Of a stretch of 64,000 nt of DNA, positions 47,572-56,545 are shown piece by piece. Source of the stretch: Streptomyces sp. Mut1 (GTDB lineage: Bacteria > Actinomycetota > Actinomycetes > Streptomycetales > Streptomycetaceae). The position numbers were made by a program, and so were the translations under genes. The stretch covers positions 5,467,501 to 5,531,500 of the forward strand of contig NZ_CP120997.1 in the NCBI RefSeq assembly GCF_030719295.1. The letters are read 5' to 3'. How positions within the stretch are numbered: the first letter of the stretch is position 1; each line of letters starts with the position of its first letter. The notes below the pieces were generated by a model. It had not been told where the DNA came from. It worked only from the letters and a program-made list of their open reading frames with translations, and did not search any database.

Positions 47572-48797
47572 CGGGGGTCCTCGCTGGTGTCGCGCTTGGT
47601 CAGGTCTGCGGGGGCCTCGGCGGGCGCCGCCGGGGCGGGAGCGGCGGCCACCGGCGCGGCGGCCGGGGCGTCCGTGGGGGCCTGCGCCGGGGCGGGAGCC
47701 TGCGCCGGGGCCGCGGGGGCCTGGGCGGCCGCGTACGGGTTCTGTCCGGGCGGCGGCGGGGCGTACCAGCCCTGCTGCGGGACATCCGCCACGGGCTGCT
47801 GCGGCGGCGGGGCGTACCCCGGCTGCTGCCCGTATCCGGCGTACGGCGGCGGCTGCTGCTGGAGGTGGGCCTTCTGGTCGGCCGTCGAGCGGTAGTCCAC
47901 GGCGCCCTGCGTCATCCGCATGTACGCCTCCTCCAGCGAGGCCTGGTGCGGCGAGAGCTCCCACAGCCGGACGTCCGACTCATGGGCCAGGTCGCTGATC
48001 CGGGGCAGGGCCAGGCCGGTGACCCGCAGCGCCCCGTCCGGCTCCGGCATGACCTGGCCGCCCGCCTCGGTCAGGGTGGTGGTGAGCTTCTCGCGCTGCT
48101 CCGGCGTCTCGTCCGGGACGCGGACCCGGGCGAAGTCGGCCGAGTTGGCCGAGATGAAGTCGGTGATGCTCATGTCGGCCATCAGCTGGCCGCGGCCGAT
48201 CACGATCAGGTGGTCGGCGGTGAGAGCCATCTCGCTCATCAGATGGCTGGAAACGAAGACCGTACGGCCCTCGGAAGCCAGCATCTTCATCAGGTTGCGG
48301 ACCCAGAGGATGCCCTCCGGGTCGAGGCCGTTGACCGGCTCGTCGAAGAGCAGCACCTGCGGGTCGCCCAGCAGCGCGGCGGCGATGCCGAGCCGCTGGC
48401 CCATGCCCAGCGAGAAGCCCTTGGAACGCTTGCGGGCCACGCCCTGGAGGCCGACCACGCCCAGCACCTCGTCCACCCGGGCCTCCGGGATGCCGGCCAG
48501 CTGGGCCAGCGAGAGGAGGTGGTTGCGGGCGCTGCGGCCCCCGTGCACGGCCTTGGCGTCGAGCAGGGCGCCCACCTGGCGGGGCGCGTTCGGCAGATTG
48601 CGGAAATCGTGGCCACCGATGGTCACCCGGCCGGCCGTCGGCCGGTCGAGGCCGAGAATCATGCGCATGGTCGTCGACTTGCCCGACCCGTTGGGACCGA
48701 GGAATCCGGTGACGGCACCGGGCCGCACCTGGAAGGAAAGGTTGTACACGGCCGTCTTCGCGCCATAGCGCTTGGTCAGGCCGACTGCCTCGATCAT
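47568..48797 (-). CDS. ABC ATPase with long Pro/Ala/Gln-rich tail (module 1)
   Basis: A 409-residue ATPase. The first ~300 residues match bacitracin-type (BcrA-like) ATPases: Walker A GPNGSGKSTTMRMI, signature FSLGMGQRLGIAAALL, Walker B VLLFDEPVNGLDPEG, switch VSSHLMSEMALTADHL. The last ~95 residues are a Pro/Ala/Gln/Tyr-rich tail (for example PPPYAGYGQQPGYAPPPQQP), absent from the paralogue at 49739. ATG 48797; GATAAG about 20-25 bases upstream may be its -10. Coupled to the permease by ATGA. Confidence 0.92.
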   Translation of the reverse strand: MIEAVGLTKRYGAKTAVYNLSFQVRPGAVTGFLGPNGSGKSTTMRMILGLDRPTAGRVTIGGHDFRNLPNAPRQVGALLDAKAVHGGRSARNHLLSLAQLAGIPEARVDEVLGVVGLQGVARKRSKGFSLGMGQRLGIAAALLGDPQVLLFDEPVNGLDPEGILWVRNLMKMLASEGRTVFVSSHLMSEMALTADHLIVIGRGQLMADMSITDFISANSADFARVRVPDETPEQREKLTTTLTEAGGQVMPEPDGALRVTGLALPRISDLAHESDVRLWELSPHQASLEEAYMRMTQGAVDYRSTADQKAHLQQQPPPYAGYGQQPGYAPPPQQPVADVPQQGWYAPPPPGQNPYAAAQAPAAPAQAPAPAQAPTDAPAAAPVAAAPAPAAPAEAPADLTKRDTSEDPR

Positions 48798-48927
48798 GCT
48801 CCAGCCCCATCGACTTATCTGTCGTCGGGGCACAGGCCGTCCGGCCGTACGCCCCCCGTATGAGTGAGGAGGATATCCAGGCGCTGACGGTTCCGGCCAA
48901 GTCGTTACCGGGGCGAGTCCCGCGAAA

Positions 48928-48951
48928 GGCGGCGGGCCGGAGCCCGCCGCC
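48928..48951 (-). terminator. Terminator of ABC module 2
   Basis: Perfect ten-base stem GGCGGCGGGC / GCCCGCCGCC with a four-base loop, immediately after the module 2 permease on the minus strand. Confidence 0.8.
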
Positions 48952-48956
48952 CCCGG

Positions 48957-49742
48957 TCAGGCGTCCCGCTTCTTCAGGACGAGGAGGCCGCCGATCACCG
49001 CTGCCGCCACCCACGCGACCATGATCAGCAGTCCGGTCCACGGCCCGTACGGCGCCGGGTCGCTGTTCAGCGCGTCCGGCACCACCTGCATGATCTTGGA
49101 GCCCGCCTGGTCCGGGAAGTACCGGGCGACCGTCTTGGCGCCCGGCACGGCCGTCAGGATCTGTGAGACCAGGAAGAAGAACGGCATCAGGATGCCGAGC
49201 GACAGCATGGAGCTGCGCAGCATCGCCGCCACCCCCATGGAGAAGATCGCGATCAGCCCCATGTAGAGGCCGCCCCCGACCACCGCCCGCAGCACGTTGT
49301 CCGCGCCGATGTCCGTACGGTGGTCGCCCAGCAGCGCCTGGCCGAGGAAGAACGTGGCGAAACTGGTGGCGAGACCCACCACCAGCGCCAGCACCCCGGC
49401 GACCAGCATCTTGCCGAGCAGGAAGGTCGCACGCTGGGGCACCGCCGCCAGCGAGGTGCGGATCATGCCGGAGCTGTACTCCGTACCGACCACCAGCACC
49501 CCGAACACCACCATCGCCAGCTGGCCGAGAATCATCCCGGAGAAGCTGATGAAGGTGGGGTCGAAGGTGGCCCGCTCCTCGGGGGCGAGCTGGTCGAACT
49601 GGGAGTTCATCACCGCGCACAGCGCCGCGCCCATCGCGACGGTGACCACGAACGCCGAGATGAGCGTCCAAGTGGTGGAGGAGACCGTCCGGATCTTGGT
49701 CCATTCGGAGGTCAGGACAGCGGGGACCGAAGCCATGGTCAC
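48957..49742 (-). CDS. ABC-2 type permease (module 2)
   Basis: A 261-residue permease with the SVPAVLTSEWTKIRTVSSTTW start and six helices (ISAFVVTVAMGAALCAVM, MILGQLAMVVFGVLVVG, ALVVGLATSFATFFLGQALL and others). EYSSGMIRTSLAAVPQRATF aligns with the module 1 permease, but no Pro/Gln-rich N-terminus is present. GTG 49742 overlaps the ATPase stop (GTGA); ATG 49736, two codons later, is an alternative. Substrate unknown. Confidence 0.92.
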   Translation of the reverse strand: MTMASVPAVLTSEWTKIRTVSSTTWTLISAFVVTVAMGAALCAVMNSQFDQLAPEERATFDPTFISFSGMILGQLAMVVFGVLVVGTEYSSGMIRTSLAAVPQRATFLLGKMLVAGVLALVVGLATSFATFFLGQALLGDHRTDIGADNVLRAVVGGGLYMGLIAIFSMGVAAMLRSSMLSLGILMPFFFLVSQILTAVPGAKTVARYFPDQAGSKIMQVVPDALNSDPAPYGPWTGLLIMVAWVAAAVIGGLLVLKKRDA

Positions 49743-50719
49743 GCCCCCTTTCCGTTGCCGGGGCGCTGACCCCACTGGCCCCATGGCTCCTCGGGCGGTG
49801 GTGCCCCGTCCTGGCCCGAGTGCGCGTGGTACTCCACCGAGCCCGCCGTCATCTGCATGAACGCCTCCTCCAGCGAGGCCCGCTGGGCGCTCAGCTCGTG
49901 CAGCACGATCGTGTGCCGGGCGGCCAGCTCACCCATGTCCTCGGTGGTGGCGCCGTCCACCTCCAGCGCACCGTCGCCCGCCTCGGCGGCGACGATGCCC
50001 TCCTCGTGCAGCACATCGCGCAGCCGCTCCTGCTGCGGCGAGCGCAGCCGGACGTAGCTGCGGGAGTTCTCATGGATGAAGTCGGCCATCGACGTGTCGG
50101 CGAGCAGCCTGCCCTGGCCGATCACGATCAGGTGGTCGGCGGTCAGCGCCATCTCGCTCATCAGGTGCGAGGAGACGAAGATGGTCCGGCCCTGGCCCGC
50201 GAGCGTCTTCATGAGATTCCGGATCCAGTGGATGCCCTCGGGGTCCAGGCCGTTGACCGGTTCGTCGAACATGAGGATCTCGGGATCGCCCAGCAGCGCC
50301 GAGGCGATGCCGAGCCGCTGGCCCATGCCGAGCGAGAAGCCCTTGGACTTCTTCTTCGCCACCGCGGTCAGCCCGACGGTGTCCAGCACCTCCGCCACCC
50401 GGCTCTCCGGGATGCGGTTGCTCTGGGCCAGGCACAGCAGATTGTGGTACGCGCTGCGCCCGCCGTGCATCGCCTTGGCGTCCAGCAGCGCGCCGATGTA
50501 CTTCAGCGGTTCGGCGAGGTCGCGGTAGTGCTTGCCGTCGATGCGCACCGAACCGCTGGTGGGGTTGTCGAGACCGAGCATCATCCGCATCGTGGTGGAC
50601 TTGCCCGCCCCGTTGGGTCCCAGAAAACCCGTCACCATTCCCGGTTTGATCACGCACGACAACTGGTCGACGGCGACCTTGTGTCCGAAACGTTTGGTGA
50701 GTCCGTCAAGCTCGATCAT
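49739..50719 (-). CDS. ABC ATPase (module 2)
   Basis: A 326-residue BcrA-like ATPase: Walker A GPNGAGKSTTMRMMLGL, signature FSLGMGQRLGIASALL, Walker B ILMFDEPVNGLDPEG, switch VSSHLMSEMALTADHL. It is strikingly similar to the module 1 ATPase over 300 residues, so the two modules arose by tandem duplication. The ATG at 50719 is preceded six bases upstream by TAGCGT inside a palindrome, suggesting leaderless, operator-controlled transcription. Lies downstream of filP and scy on the same strand. Confidence 0.94.
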   Translation of the reverse strand: MIELDGLTKRFGHKVAVDQLSCVIKPGMVTGFLGPNGAGKSTTMRMMLGLDNPTSGSVRIDGKHYRDLAEPLKYIGALLDAKAMHGGRSAYHNLLCLAQSNRIPESRVAEVLDTVGLTAVAKKKSKGFSLGMGQRLGIASALLGDPEILMFDEPVNGLDPEGIHWIRNLMKTLAGQGRTIFVSSHLMSEMALTADHLIVIGQGRLLADTSMADFIHENSRSYVRLRSPQQERLRDVLHEEGIVAAEAGDGALEVDGATTEDMGELAARHTIVLHELSAQRASLEEAFMQMTAGSVEYHAHSGQDGAPPPEEPWGQWGQRPGNGKGA

Positions 50720-50737
50720 GCGTTCACGCTAGAACGC
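50720..50737 (-). promoter_or_regulatory. Palindrome containing a leaderless -10
   Basis: GCGTTC, ACGCTA, GAACGC: perfect six-base arms. On the minus strand the centre supplies TAGCGT (50731-50726), six bases before the ATG, so a repressor here would block transcription start. Confidence 0.5.
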
Positions 50738-50740
50738 CCG

Positions 50741-50777
50741 CGTGCCCGGCGCCACCACAAAGGCGGAACCGGGCACG
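50741..50777 (-). terminator. Terminator of filP
   Basis: CGTGCCCGG (50741-50749) and CCGGGCACG (50769-50777), perfect nine-base arms with a 19-nt loop, between filP and the ABC ATPase gene. Confidence 0.6.
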
Positions 50778-50808
50778 AGGGATACGGAGCGGGTGCTTCC
50801 CGCCGGTG

Positions 50809-51747
50809 TCAGCGGGTCTGCTGGGCCGGAACGCCGCGGGAGGCGGGCTCCTCGTCGGCGGGGGTGCCGGCGGCGGCCACGGCGGCGCCGGTCAGCGTCG
50901 CCAGCATCTCGCGGACGTTGGTCAGCTGCGCGTTGATCGAGTCGCGGCGGTTGGTGAGGGCCGCGAGCTCGCGCTCCGACTCGCTGCGGATGCGGTCGGC
51001 CTTCGCGTTGGCGTCCGCCACGATGTCCTCGGACTGGCGCTGCGCGGTCTCCACCGTCTGACGGGCCCGGCGCTCGGCGTCCGTACGGAGCTTCTCGGCC
51101 TCCAGACGGAGCTGCTCGGCGCGGTGCTCGATCTCGGCCAGACGCTTCTCGGCCTTGGCCTGACGGGACGCGAGGTCGCGCTCCGACTGGTCGCGGCGCT
51201 TGGCGAGGTTCGTCTCGAAGTCCGCGGCGGCCTGGGCGGCCTTGGCGCGCGTCTCCTCGAAGAGGGCGTCGGCCTCCTCACGCTTCTGGGCCGCGTCCTT
51301 CTGCGCGTCCGAGCGCAGAGTGGTGGCCTCACCCTTGGCCTTGTCGACGATGCGGACGCCGTCGTCCTCGGCCTTGGCCTTGCGCTCGGCGGCGAACGTC
51401 TCGGCGTCGTTACGCACCTGCTGGGCGGCGGACTCGGCGAGCTCACGGTGCTGCTCGGCGGCGCGACGGGCCTCCTCGCGCAGGTCCTTCGCCTCCTCCT
51501 CGGCGAGACGGAGGATCTTCTCCACGCGCGCGCCGAGACCCGCGTACGACGGCTCCGCGTCGTTCACCTGGGCCTGGGCGTTCTGCGTTTCGAGGTGAAG
51601 CTCCTCGATGCGCTTTTCCAGCGATGTGATGCGGCCGAGGGCACTGTCACGGTCGGCGACGAGCTTGGTAATGCGGTCATCCACCTGACCGCGGTCGTAA
51701 CCACGCCGCACGAGTTCGAAGCCGAAGGGGGAGGAAGGGTCACTCAT
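50809..51747 (-). CDS. filP: Intermediate-filament-like coiled-coil protein FilP
   Basis: Cytoskeletal coiled-coil protein that forms filaments near hyphal tips and gives stiffness, interacting with DivIVA and Scy. 312 residues, very close to the known ~310. A short head with a DivIVA-like FGFELVRRGYDRGQVDDRI precedes continuous heptad-rich sequence with Ala/Glu/Arg bias (LAEEEAKDLREEARRAAEQ, AEKRLAEIEHRAEQLRLEAE). The C-terminal tail is Ala/Pro-rich. ATG 51747; GGGTTCCTGT upstream gives only a modest ribosome site. scy lies 195 bases upstream on the same strand. Confidence 0.93.
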   Translation of the reverse strand: MSDPSSPFGFELVRRGYDRGQVDDRITKLVADRDSALGRITSLEKRIEELHLETQNAQAQVNDAEPSYAGLGARVEKILRLAEEEAKDLREEARRAAEQHRELAESAAQQVRNDAETFAAERKAKAEDDGVRIVDKAKGEATTLRSDAQKDAAQKREEADALFEETRAKAAQAAADFETNLAKRRDQSERDLASRQAKAEKRLAEIEHRAEQLRLEAEKLRTDAERRARQTVETAQRQSEDIVADANAKADRIRSESERELAALTNRRDSINAQLTNVREMLATLTGAAVAAAGTPADEEPASRGVPAQQTR

Positions 51748-51941
51748 GGGGTTCCTGTCGAAGTGAGACCGGTGAGGTGATAGAGGGAATCCTAGGGGCC
51801 GGAACGGCGTGTCATCGAGCAGATGCGCTTTTGATCTGGAGAATGACACCCCTTTTGAGTGGCTGACGCCCGGAGGACGTGCTCGGCGGATCACGGTCGG
51901 GTAGGAAAGTCCACGCGGAACCACGACGGACGGCCGGCTGA

Positions 51942-54900
51942 CTACCCATCGGACTGCTTGCCGCCCGATCGAGTGCCCGCCGCGGCCCCGGCCTTGACGC
52001 CGCCGGGCGGTGCCGCGCCCGTGCCCTTGCCGCTCGGCGCCGGGGTCTCGAAGGACTCCAGCGCCTCCAGCACGTCCTGGACACGGGAGATCTCGGTGTT
52101 GATGTCCTCGCGCCGGCGCACCAGGACATCGAGCTCGCGCCGGCCCTCGTCCACCGTCCGCTTGGCCTCGGCCTCGGCGTCCGCCCGCAGCTTCTCCGCC
52201 TCGCGCACCAGGCTGGCCTTCTTCTGCTCGGCCTCCTTCAGCAGCGACTCGGCCCGCTTCACCGCGGCGATCCTGACCTTGCTCGCCTCCGAGTTCGCGT
52301 CCGCCAGCAGCTCCTTGGCCTTGGCCGCGGCCTCCTCGCGCTGCTCGGTCGCCGCCTTCATCAGGTTGTCGACGCGCTCGCCGGCCGTCTTCATCTGCTC
52401 GGACGTCTCGCGGCGTGCCCGGTCGTGCAGCTCCTGGATCTCGCTCTCCAGACGGGTCCTCAGCTCCTCGGCCCGCTCCCGGATCTGCGTCGCGTCCCGG
52501 CGCGCGCCGACCAGCAGCTCGTCCGCGTCCGCGCGGGCCCGCTCCACCAGCCCGTTGCCCTCGACGGTCGCCTCGGAGGTGATCCGCACGGCCTCCTTGC
52601 GCGCCGCGCCGACCATCGTGTCGGCCTGCTCCTCGGCCTCCGTGGCGGCGCGCAGCGCCTCCTCCTGGGCCTTGTTGACGAGCTGGTCCGCCTGCTCGGC
52701 CGCGTCGGCCCGGCGCTTGGACGCCGCCTCGCGCGCCTCGTCCAGCAGCCGGTCCGCCTCCTGGCGCGCCTCGGCCCGCATCTGCTCGGCCGCCGCCTCC
52801 GCGTCGGCCCGCAGCCGCTCCGACTCCTCGCGGGTCCGCGCCGCGTGCTCCTGCGCCGAACCCACGGTGGCCGCCGCCTCCGCGCGCATCCGCTCCGCTT
52901 CGCCCGCCGCCTCGTCGCCGACCCGGGCCGCCTGCCGCTCCGCGTCGGTGCGCAGCCGCTCCGCCTCCGCGGTCGCCTCGCCCACCAGCAGGTCGGCCTG
53001 GGCCGCTGCCTCGGTCCGCATCCGGTTGGCGTCCTCGCGGGCCTCCGCCCGGCTGCGCGACGCGTCCTGCTCGGCCGACGCCAGGGCGTCCGACGCCTCC
53101 GTACGCATCCGCTGGCTGTACTCGGCGGCCTCGGCGCGCAGCCGCTCGGACTCCGTGATCGCCTCGGAGACCGTACGCTCGGCCATCGCCTTCGCGGCGT
53201 CCGTCTCCTCCTGCGCCACCTCGCGGATACGGGAGGCGTCCTCGCCCGCCCGCTCCCGCTCCGTGTGCGCGTCGGCCCGGAGCCGGTCGGCCTCCTCCTG
53301 CGCCTCGGTCTTCGTCCGCTCCGCGACATGCTCCGCTGTGGAGCGCAGCCCGGCGATCTCCGCCTCGGCCTGCTCCTGGAGCCCGCTGACCGCGTCCCGC
53401 ACCTGCTGGGCGGTCTGCTCGGCGGCCGCGACCAGCTCGGTGGCCCGGGTCTCCGCCTCGCCGGTCAGGCGCTGCGCCTCGGCCTGCGCCTCCTCGACCC
53501 GCTTGCGCGCGGAGGCGAGCAGTTCCTCGCTCTGCTCGCGGGCCCGCTCACGCTCCTGGTTCGCCTCGGCGCGCGCGGCGTCGAGCGTCTCCTCGGCCTC
53601 GCGCCGGCGCCGGTTCGCCTCCTCCTGGGCGGCGGCCAGCGCCTCGGCGGCCTCCGTGCCCACCCGCTCGGCGGCGGCCGCGGCCTCCGACCGCACCCGG
53701 TCGGCGGTCTCCTGCGCCTCGGTCTTCAGCCGCTCCGCCTCGGCGGCCGCCTCACCGCGCAGCCGTACGGCGACCGACTCGCCCTCCGCACGGGACTGCG
53801 AGGCGTCAGCGGCGGCCTCGTCGCGCAGCCGCTGGGCCTCGGCCTCGGCCTGCTCCCGGAGCGTCCGCAGCCGTTCCGCGGCCTCGGTGCGCAGCCGCTC
53901 GGACTCCTCGTTCGTCTCGCGCCGGATGCGCTCCGCTTCCGTACGCGCCTCGCCGAGCGCCTGCTCGGCCGCGGCGAGACGGGTCTCGGCCTCGGTGTGC
54001 AGCCGGGTCAGCTCATCGGCCGCCTCCGCCTGCCGGGCCGCGACCGCGCGCTCGGTCTCCTCGCGCAGCCCGGACGCGGCCTCCTCGGCCGCCGTCCTCG
54101 CCGCCTCCGCCTGCTCCTCGGCCTCGGTGCGCAGCCCATCGGCCTCGGCGCGGGCCCGGTCGAGCGCCTCCTCGGCCTGCTTGCGCAGGGCGGCGGCCCG
54201 CTCGGCCGCCTCGCCGCGGACCCGCTCGCTCTCGGCGGTCGCGCCGCCGCGCAGCTCCTCCGCGTCGGCCTTCGCCTTCGCGAGCAGCTCCTCGGCGGTC
54301 TTCGCGCCCTCCTCGATCTGCTGAAGGGCCTCGCGGCGGGCCTCGCCACGAATCCGCTCGCCCTCCGCGACCGCCTCGGCCCGCAGCTGCTCGGCCTCGC
54401 CGCGCAGCCGGCGCGCCTCCTCCTGGAGCTCGACCGTCTTGGCCCGGTACTCCTTGGTGTCGTCCTTGGCCGCGCCCTTGAGCTGATCGGCCTGCTCGGC
54501 CGCCTCGCCGCGCAGCCGGTCCGCCTCGGCCTCCGCCTCGCGGCGGATGCGCTCGGCCTCCTCGCCCGCGGCCCTGGTGGTCGACTTCGCGTCGTCGGAC
54601 GCCTTGGTCAGCACCTCCTCGGCGGACCTGGCCGCCTTGGCGAGCTGCGCCGCGGCGTCCTCGGCCGCGGCGGTGCGGGCGGCCTCGGCGGCCTCGGCGC
54701 GCAGCCGCTCGGCCTCGGCGCGGGCGTCCGCGAGGGCCTGCTCGGCCTCCGCCTTGAGGGTCTCCGCCTCCTTGGTGGCCTCGCCGACCAGCCGGGCGAT
54801 CTCCGTCTTCGCGGTACGGGTGCGCTGCTCGTTCTGCGACTCGGCGCCGGCCAGCCGCTTGACCGCGGCCTCCTTGGCCTCGGCGAGGACCTTCTCGGCC

Positions 54901-55739
54901 TCCAGCCTGGTTTCGCGCAGCTGGGTCTCGGCCTCCTGCATGCGCTGCTCGGCGGCCCGGTTCAGCTCGGTGGTCTGCTGCCGTGTCTGCTCGGTCTCGG
55001 TGGTCGTCGTCAGCCGCAGCTGCTCGGCGTGGCTGGTGGCCTCCTGGGCCTGTCCGGCCGCGACGCTGAGCATCCGCTCGGCGTCCTTGCGGGCCCGCAG
55101 CAGGATCGACTCCGCCTCGGCGCGGGCGGATTCGGCCTCCGAACCGACCCGCTGCCGCGTCTCGTCGGCCAGCCGGGCGGCCTCGGCGCGGGCGGCGGCG
55201 AGCGCCTGCTCGGCCTCGGCCCTGGACTCCTCCAGCAGGCGGCGGGCCTGCGACTCGGTCCTGGCCCGCAACTGCTCGGCCCATGCGACGTTCTCGTTGA
55301 CGTGGGACTCGACGGTCTGGCGGCGCTCGGCCAGCTCCCGGTCCAGCTGCTGGCGGCGCTGCACCGCCTCGTTGTGCAGCTCGGCCTGGAGCCGGGCCTG
55401 GTGCTCCGCGTGCTCCTGGAGGATGCGCTGCGTCTGGGCGCGGGCGTCGCGCAGCTCGCGCTCGGCGTCGGTACGCAGCTGCTCGGCCTGGATCTGGGCG
55501 TTACGGAGCATCTGCTCCGCCTGGTAGCCGATGTCCGCGCTGTCGTAGGCGGGACGGGTCGCCAGACTGCGCCGTGCCTCGTGCAGCTTGGCGCGCAAGA
55601 CCTCGACCTGGTAACCGAGGTCCTCGGCGTGCTGTACGGCCTTCTCCCGGTCGGTCTTCAGCCGTTCCATCTCGGCCTCGAACCGCGAGAGATGGTCGTC
55701 TTCAGCCCGGTGGCTCTCCTGGCGTTCGTAGCCCCGCAC
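51942..55739 (-). CDS. scy: Polarity protein Scy (giant coiled coil)
   Basis: Scaffold of the Streptomyces tip-organising centre that recruits DivIVA and FilP and controls branching. 1265 residues, similar to S. coelicolor Scy (about 1300). The N-terminus (FEAEMERLKTDREKAVQHAE, YQVEVLRAKLHEARR) resembles a short heptad region. Then over 1000 residues of Ala/Glu/Arg-rich repeats follow without obvious breaks, many of the form EAERLRxEAxExAxRxR, consistent with the unusual 51-mer coil described for Scy. The tail is Gly/Pro/Lys-rich. GTG start at 55739. Confidence 0.93.
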   Translation of the reverse strand: MRGYERQESHRAEDDHLSRFEAEMERLKTDREKAVQHAEDLGYQVEVLRAKLHEARRSLATRPAYDSADIGYQAEQMLRNAQIQAEQLRTDAERELRDARAQTQRILQEHAEHQARLQAELHNEAVQRRQQLDRELAERRQTVESHVNENVAWAEQLRARTESQARRLLEESRAEAEQALAAARAEAARLADETRQRVGSEAESARAEAESILLRARKDAERMLSVAAGQAQEATSHAEQLRLTTTTETEQTRQQTTELNRAAEQRMQEAETQLRETRLEAEKVLAEAKEAAVKRLAGAESQNEQRTRTAKTEIARLVGEATKEAETLKAEAEQALADARAEAERLRAEAAEAARTAAAEDAAAQLAKAARSAEEVLTKASDDAKSTTRAAGEEAERIRREAEAEADRLRGEAAEQADQLKGAAKDDTKEYRAKTVELQEEARRLRGEAEQLRAEAVAEGERIRGEARREALQQIEEGAKTAEELLAKAKADAEELRGGATAESERVRGEAAERAAALRKQAEEALDRARAEADGLRTEAEEQAEAARTAAEEAASGLREETERAVAARQAEAADELTRLHTEAETRLAAAEQALGEARTEAERIRRETNEESERLRTEAAERLRTLREQAEAEAQRLRDEAAADASQSRAEGESVAVRLRGEAAAEAERLKTEAQETADRVRSEAAAAAERVGTEAAEALAAAQEEANRRRREAEETLDAARAEANQERERAREQSEELLASARKRVEEAQAEAQRLTGEAETRATELVAAAEQTAQQVRDAVSGLQEQAEAEIAGLRSTAEHVAERTKTEAQEEADRLRADAHTERERAGEDASRIREVAQEETDAAKAMAERTVSEAITESERLRAEAAEYSQRMRTEASDALASAEQDASRSRAEAREDANRMRTEAAAQADLLVGEATAEAERLRTDAERQAARVGDEAAGEAERMRAEAAATVGSAQEHAARTREESERLRADAEAAAEQMRAEARQEADRLLDEAREAASKRRADAAEQADQLVNKAQEEALRAATEAEEQADTMVGAARKEAVRITSEATVEGNGLVERARADADELLVGARRDATQIRERAEELRTRLESEIQELHDRARRETSEQMKTAGERVDNLMKAATEQREEAAAKAKELLADANSEASKVRIAAVKRAESLLKEAEQKKASLVREAEKLRADAEAEAKRTVDEGRRELDVLVRRREDINTEISRVQDVLEALESFETPAPSGKGTGAAPPGGVKAGAAAGTRSGGKQSDG

Positions 55740-55756
55740 TGCGCGGTCCCATCCTT

Positions 55757-55828
55757 CCCCGAGCTCTCAACTCTTTCCCCGCGCTCTCAACTTCGTTCGA
55801 GCAGGGGATGTCCCACTGAGCAGGGGAG
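55757..55828. repeat. REP-like repeats upstream of scy
   Basis: CCCCG[A/C]GCTCTCAACT occurs at 55757-55772 and 55777-55792, and GAGCAGGGG twice shortly after (55800-55828 region). The second copy pairs with GAGCAGGGG as a hairpin. The 243-base gap otherwise holds nothing recognisable. Confidence 0.6.
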
Positions 55829-55982
55829 ACCCCAACCCCGGTCGCGCACGCCGAACGAGTACCGTCCGCCGGTGAACGGCCCCCCGGGGAATGGTGACAG
55901 ATCAACGGCCCAGGACGCGCCGCGGCCCCGATCCGGCCCCGGCCCGGAAAAGCCCACTCTACCGGGCCGGGTCTGCCTCGGG

Positions 55983-56411
55983 TCAGTGCTCCGTCTTTGC
56001 CGTGACCAGTTCGGTGAGGACGCCGTGGCAGTCCTTGGGGTGCAGGAAGGTGATCCGGGAGCCCATCGACCCCGTCCTGGGCTCGTCGTACAGCACCCTG
56101 ACCCCCTTTTCCCGGATGTCCGCGGCGTCGGCGTCGACATCGGCCGTACCGAAGGCGATGTGGTGGACGCCCTCCCCGTTCTTGGCCAGCCATTTGCCCA
56201 CGGCGGAGTCCTCGCGGGTCGGTTCGAGGAGCTGGAGGTAGGAGGCGCCGCCGTCGGACGTATCGTTGATCTTGAGCATGGCCTCCCGCACGCCCTGCTC
56301 CTCGTTGACCTCGGAGTGGAAGACCTCGAACCCGTAGGTCGAGCGGTAGAACTCGACGGTCTTGTCGAGGTCGAAACAGGCGATCCCGATGTGGTCGATT
56401 CGCGTCAGCAT
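55983..56411 (-). CDS. mce: Methylmalonyl-CoA epimerase
   Basis: Interconverts (S)- and (R)-methylmalonyl-CoA between propionyl-CoA carboxylase and the B12 mutase. 142 residues, two glyoxalase-fold halves. Metal ligands appear as the His in RIDHIGIA, the His pair in GVHHIAFG and the Glu in GVLTELV. ATG at 56411. Divergent from the thiolase gene, 134 bases apart. meaB, for mutase maintenance, lies beyond the thiolase. Confidence 0.95.
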   Translation of the reverse strand: MLTRIDHIGIACFDLDKTVEFYRSTYGFEVFHSEVNEEQGVREAMLKINDTSDGGASYLQLLEPTREDSAVGKWLAKNGEGVHHIAFGTADVDADAADIREKGVRVLYDEPRTGSMGSRITFLHPKDCHGVLTELVTAKTEH

Positions 56412-56545
56412 GGGACCAGTGCAGCGCGCGGCGGGTGGTTACGCAACGTGCGCGCGATCACACTCGCGGCCGGATGACGGGGGCGGGGCCGCTCAGTACA
56501 TTCAAGTAAACCCTCGTTCACATCTATTCCAAGGGGCTGTGCCTC

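Noticed and set aside
52425..56477. Very long open frame on the plus strand opposite scy
   Set aside because: It is the complement of the Ala/Glu/Arg coiled-coil codons of scy and encodes a low-complexity Leu/Arg/Gly product. The scy frame has the known protein, a start and the codon bias.
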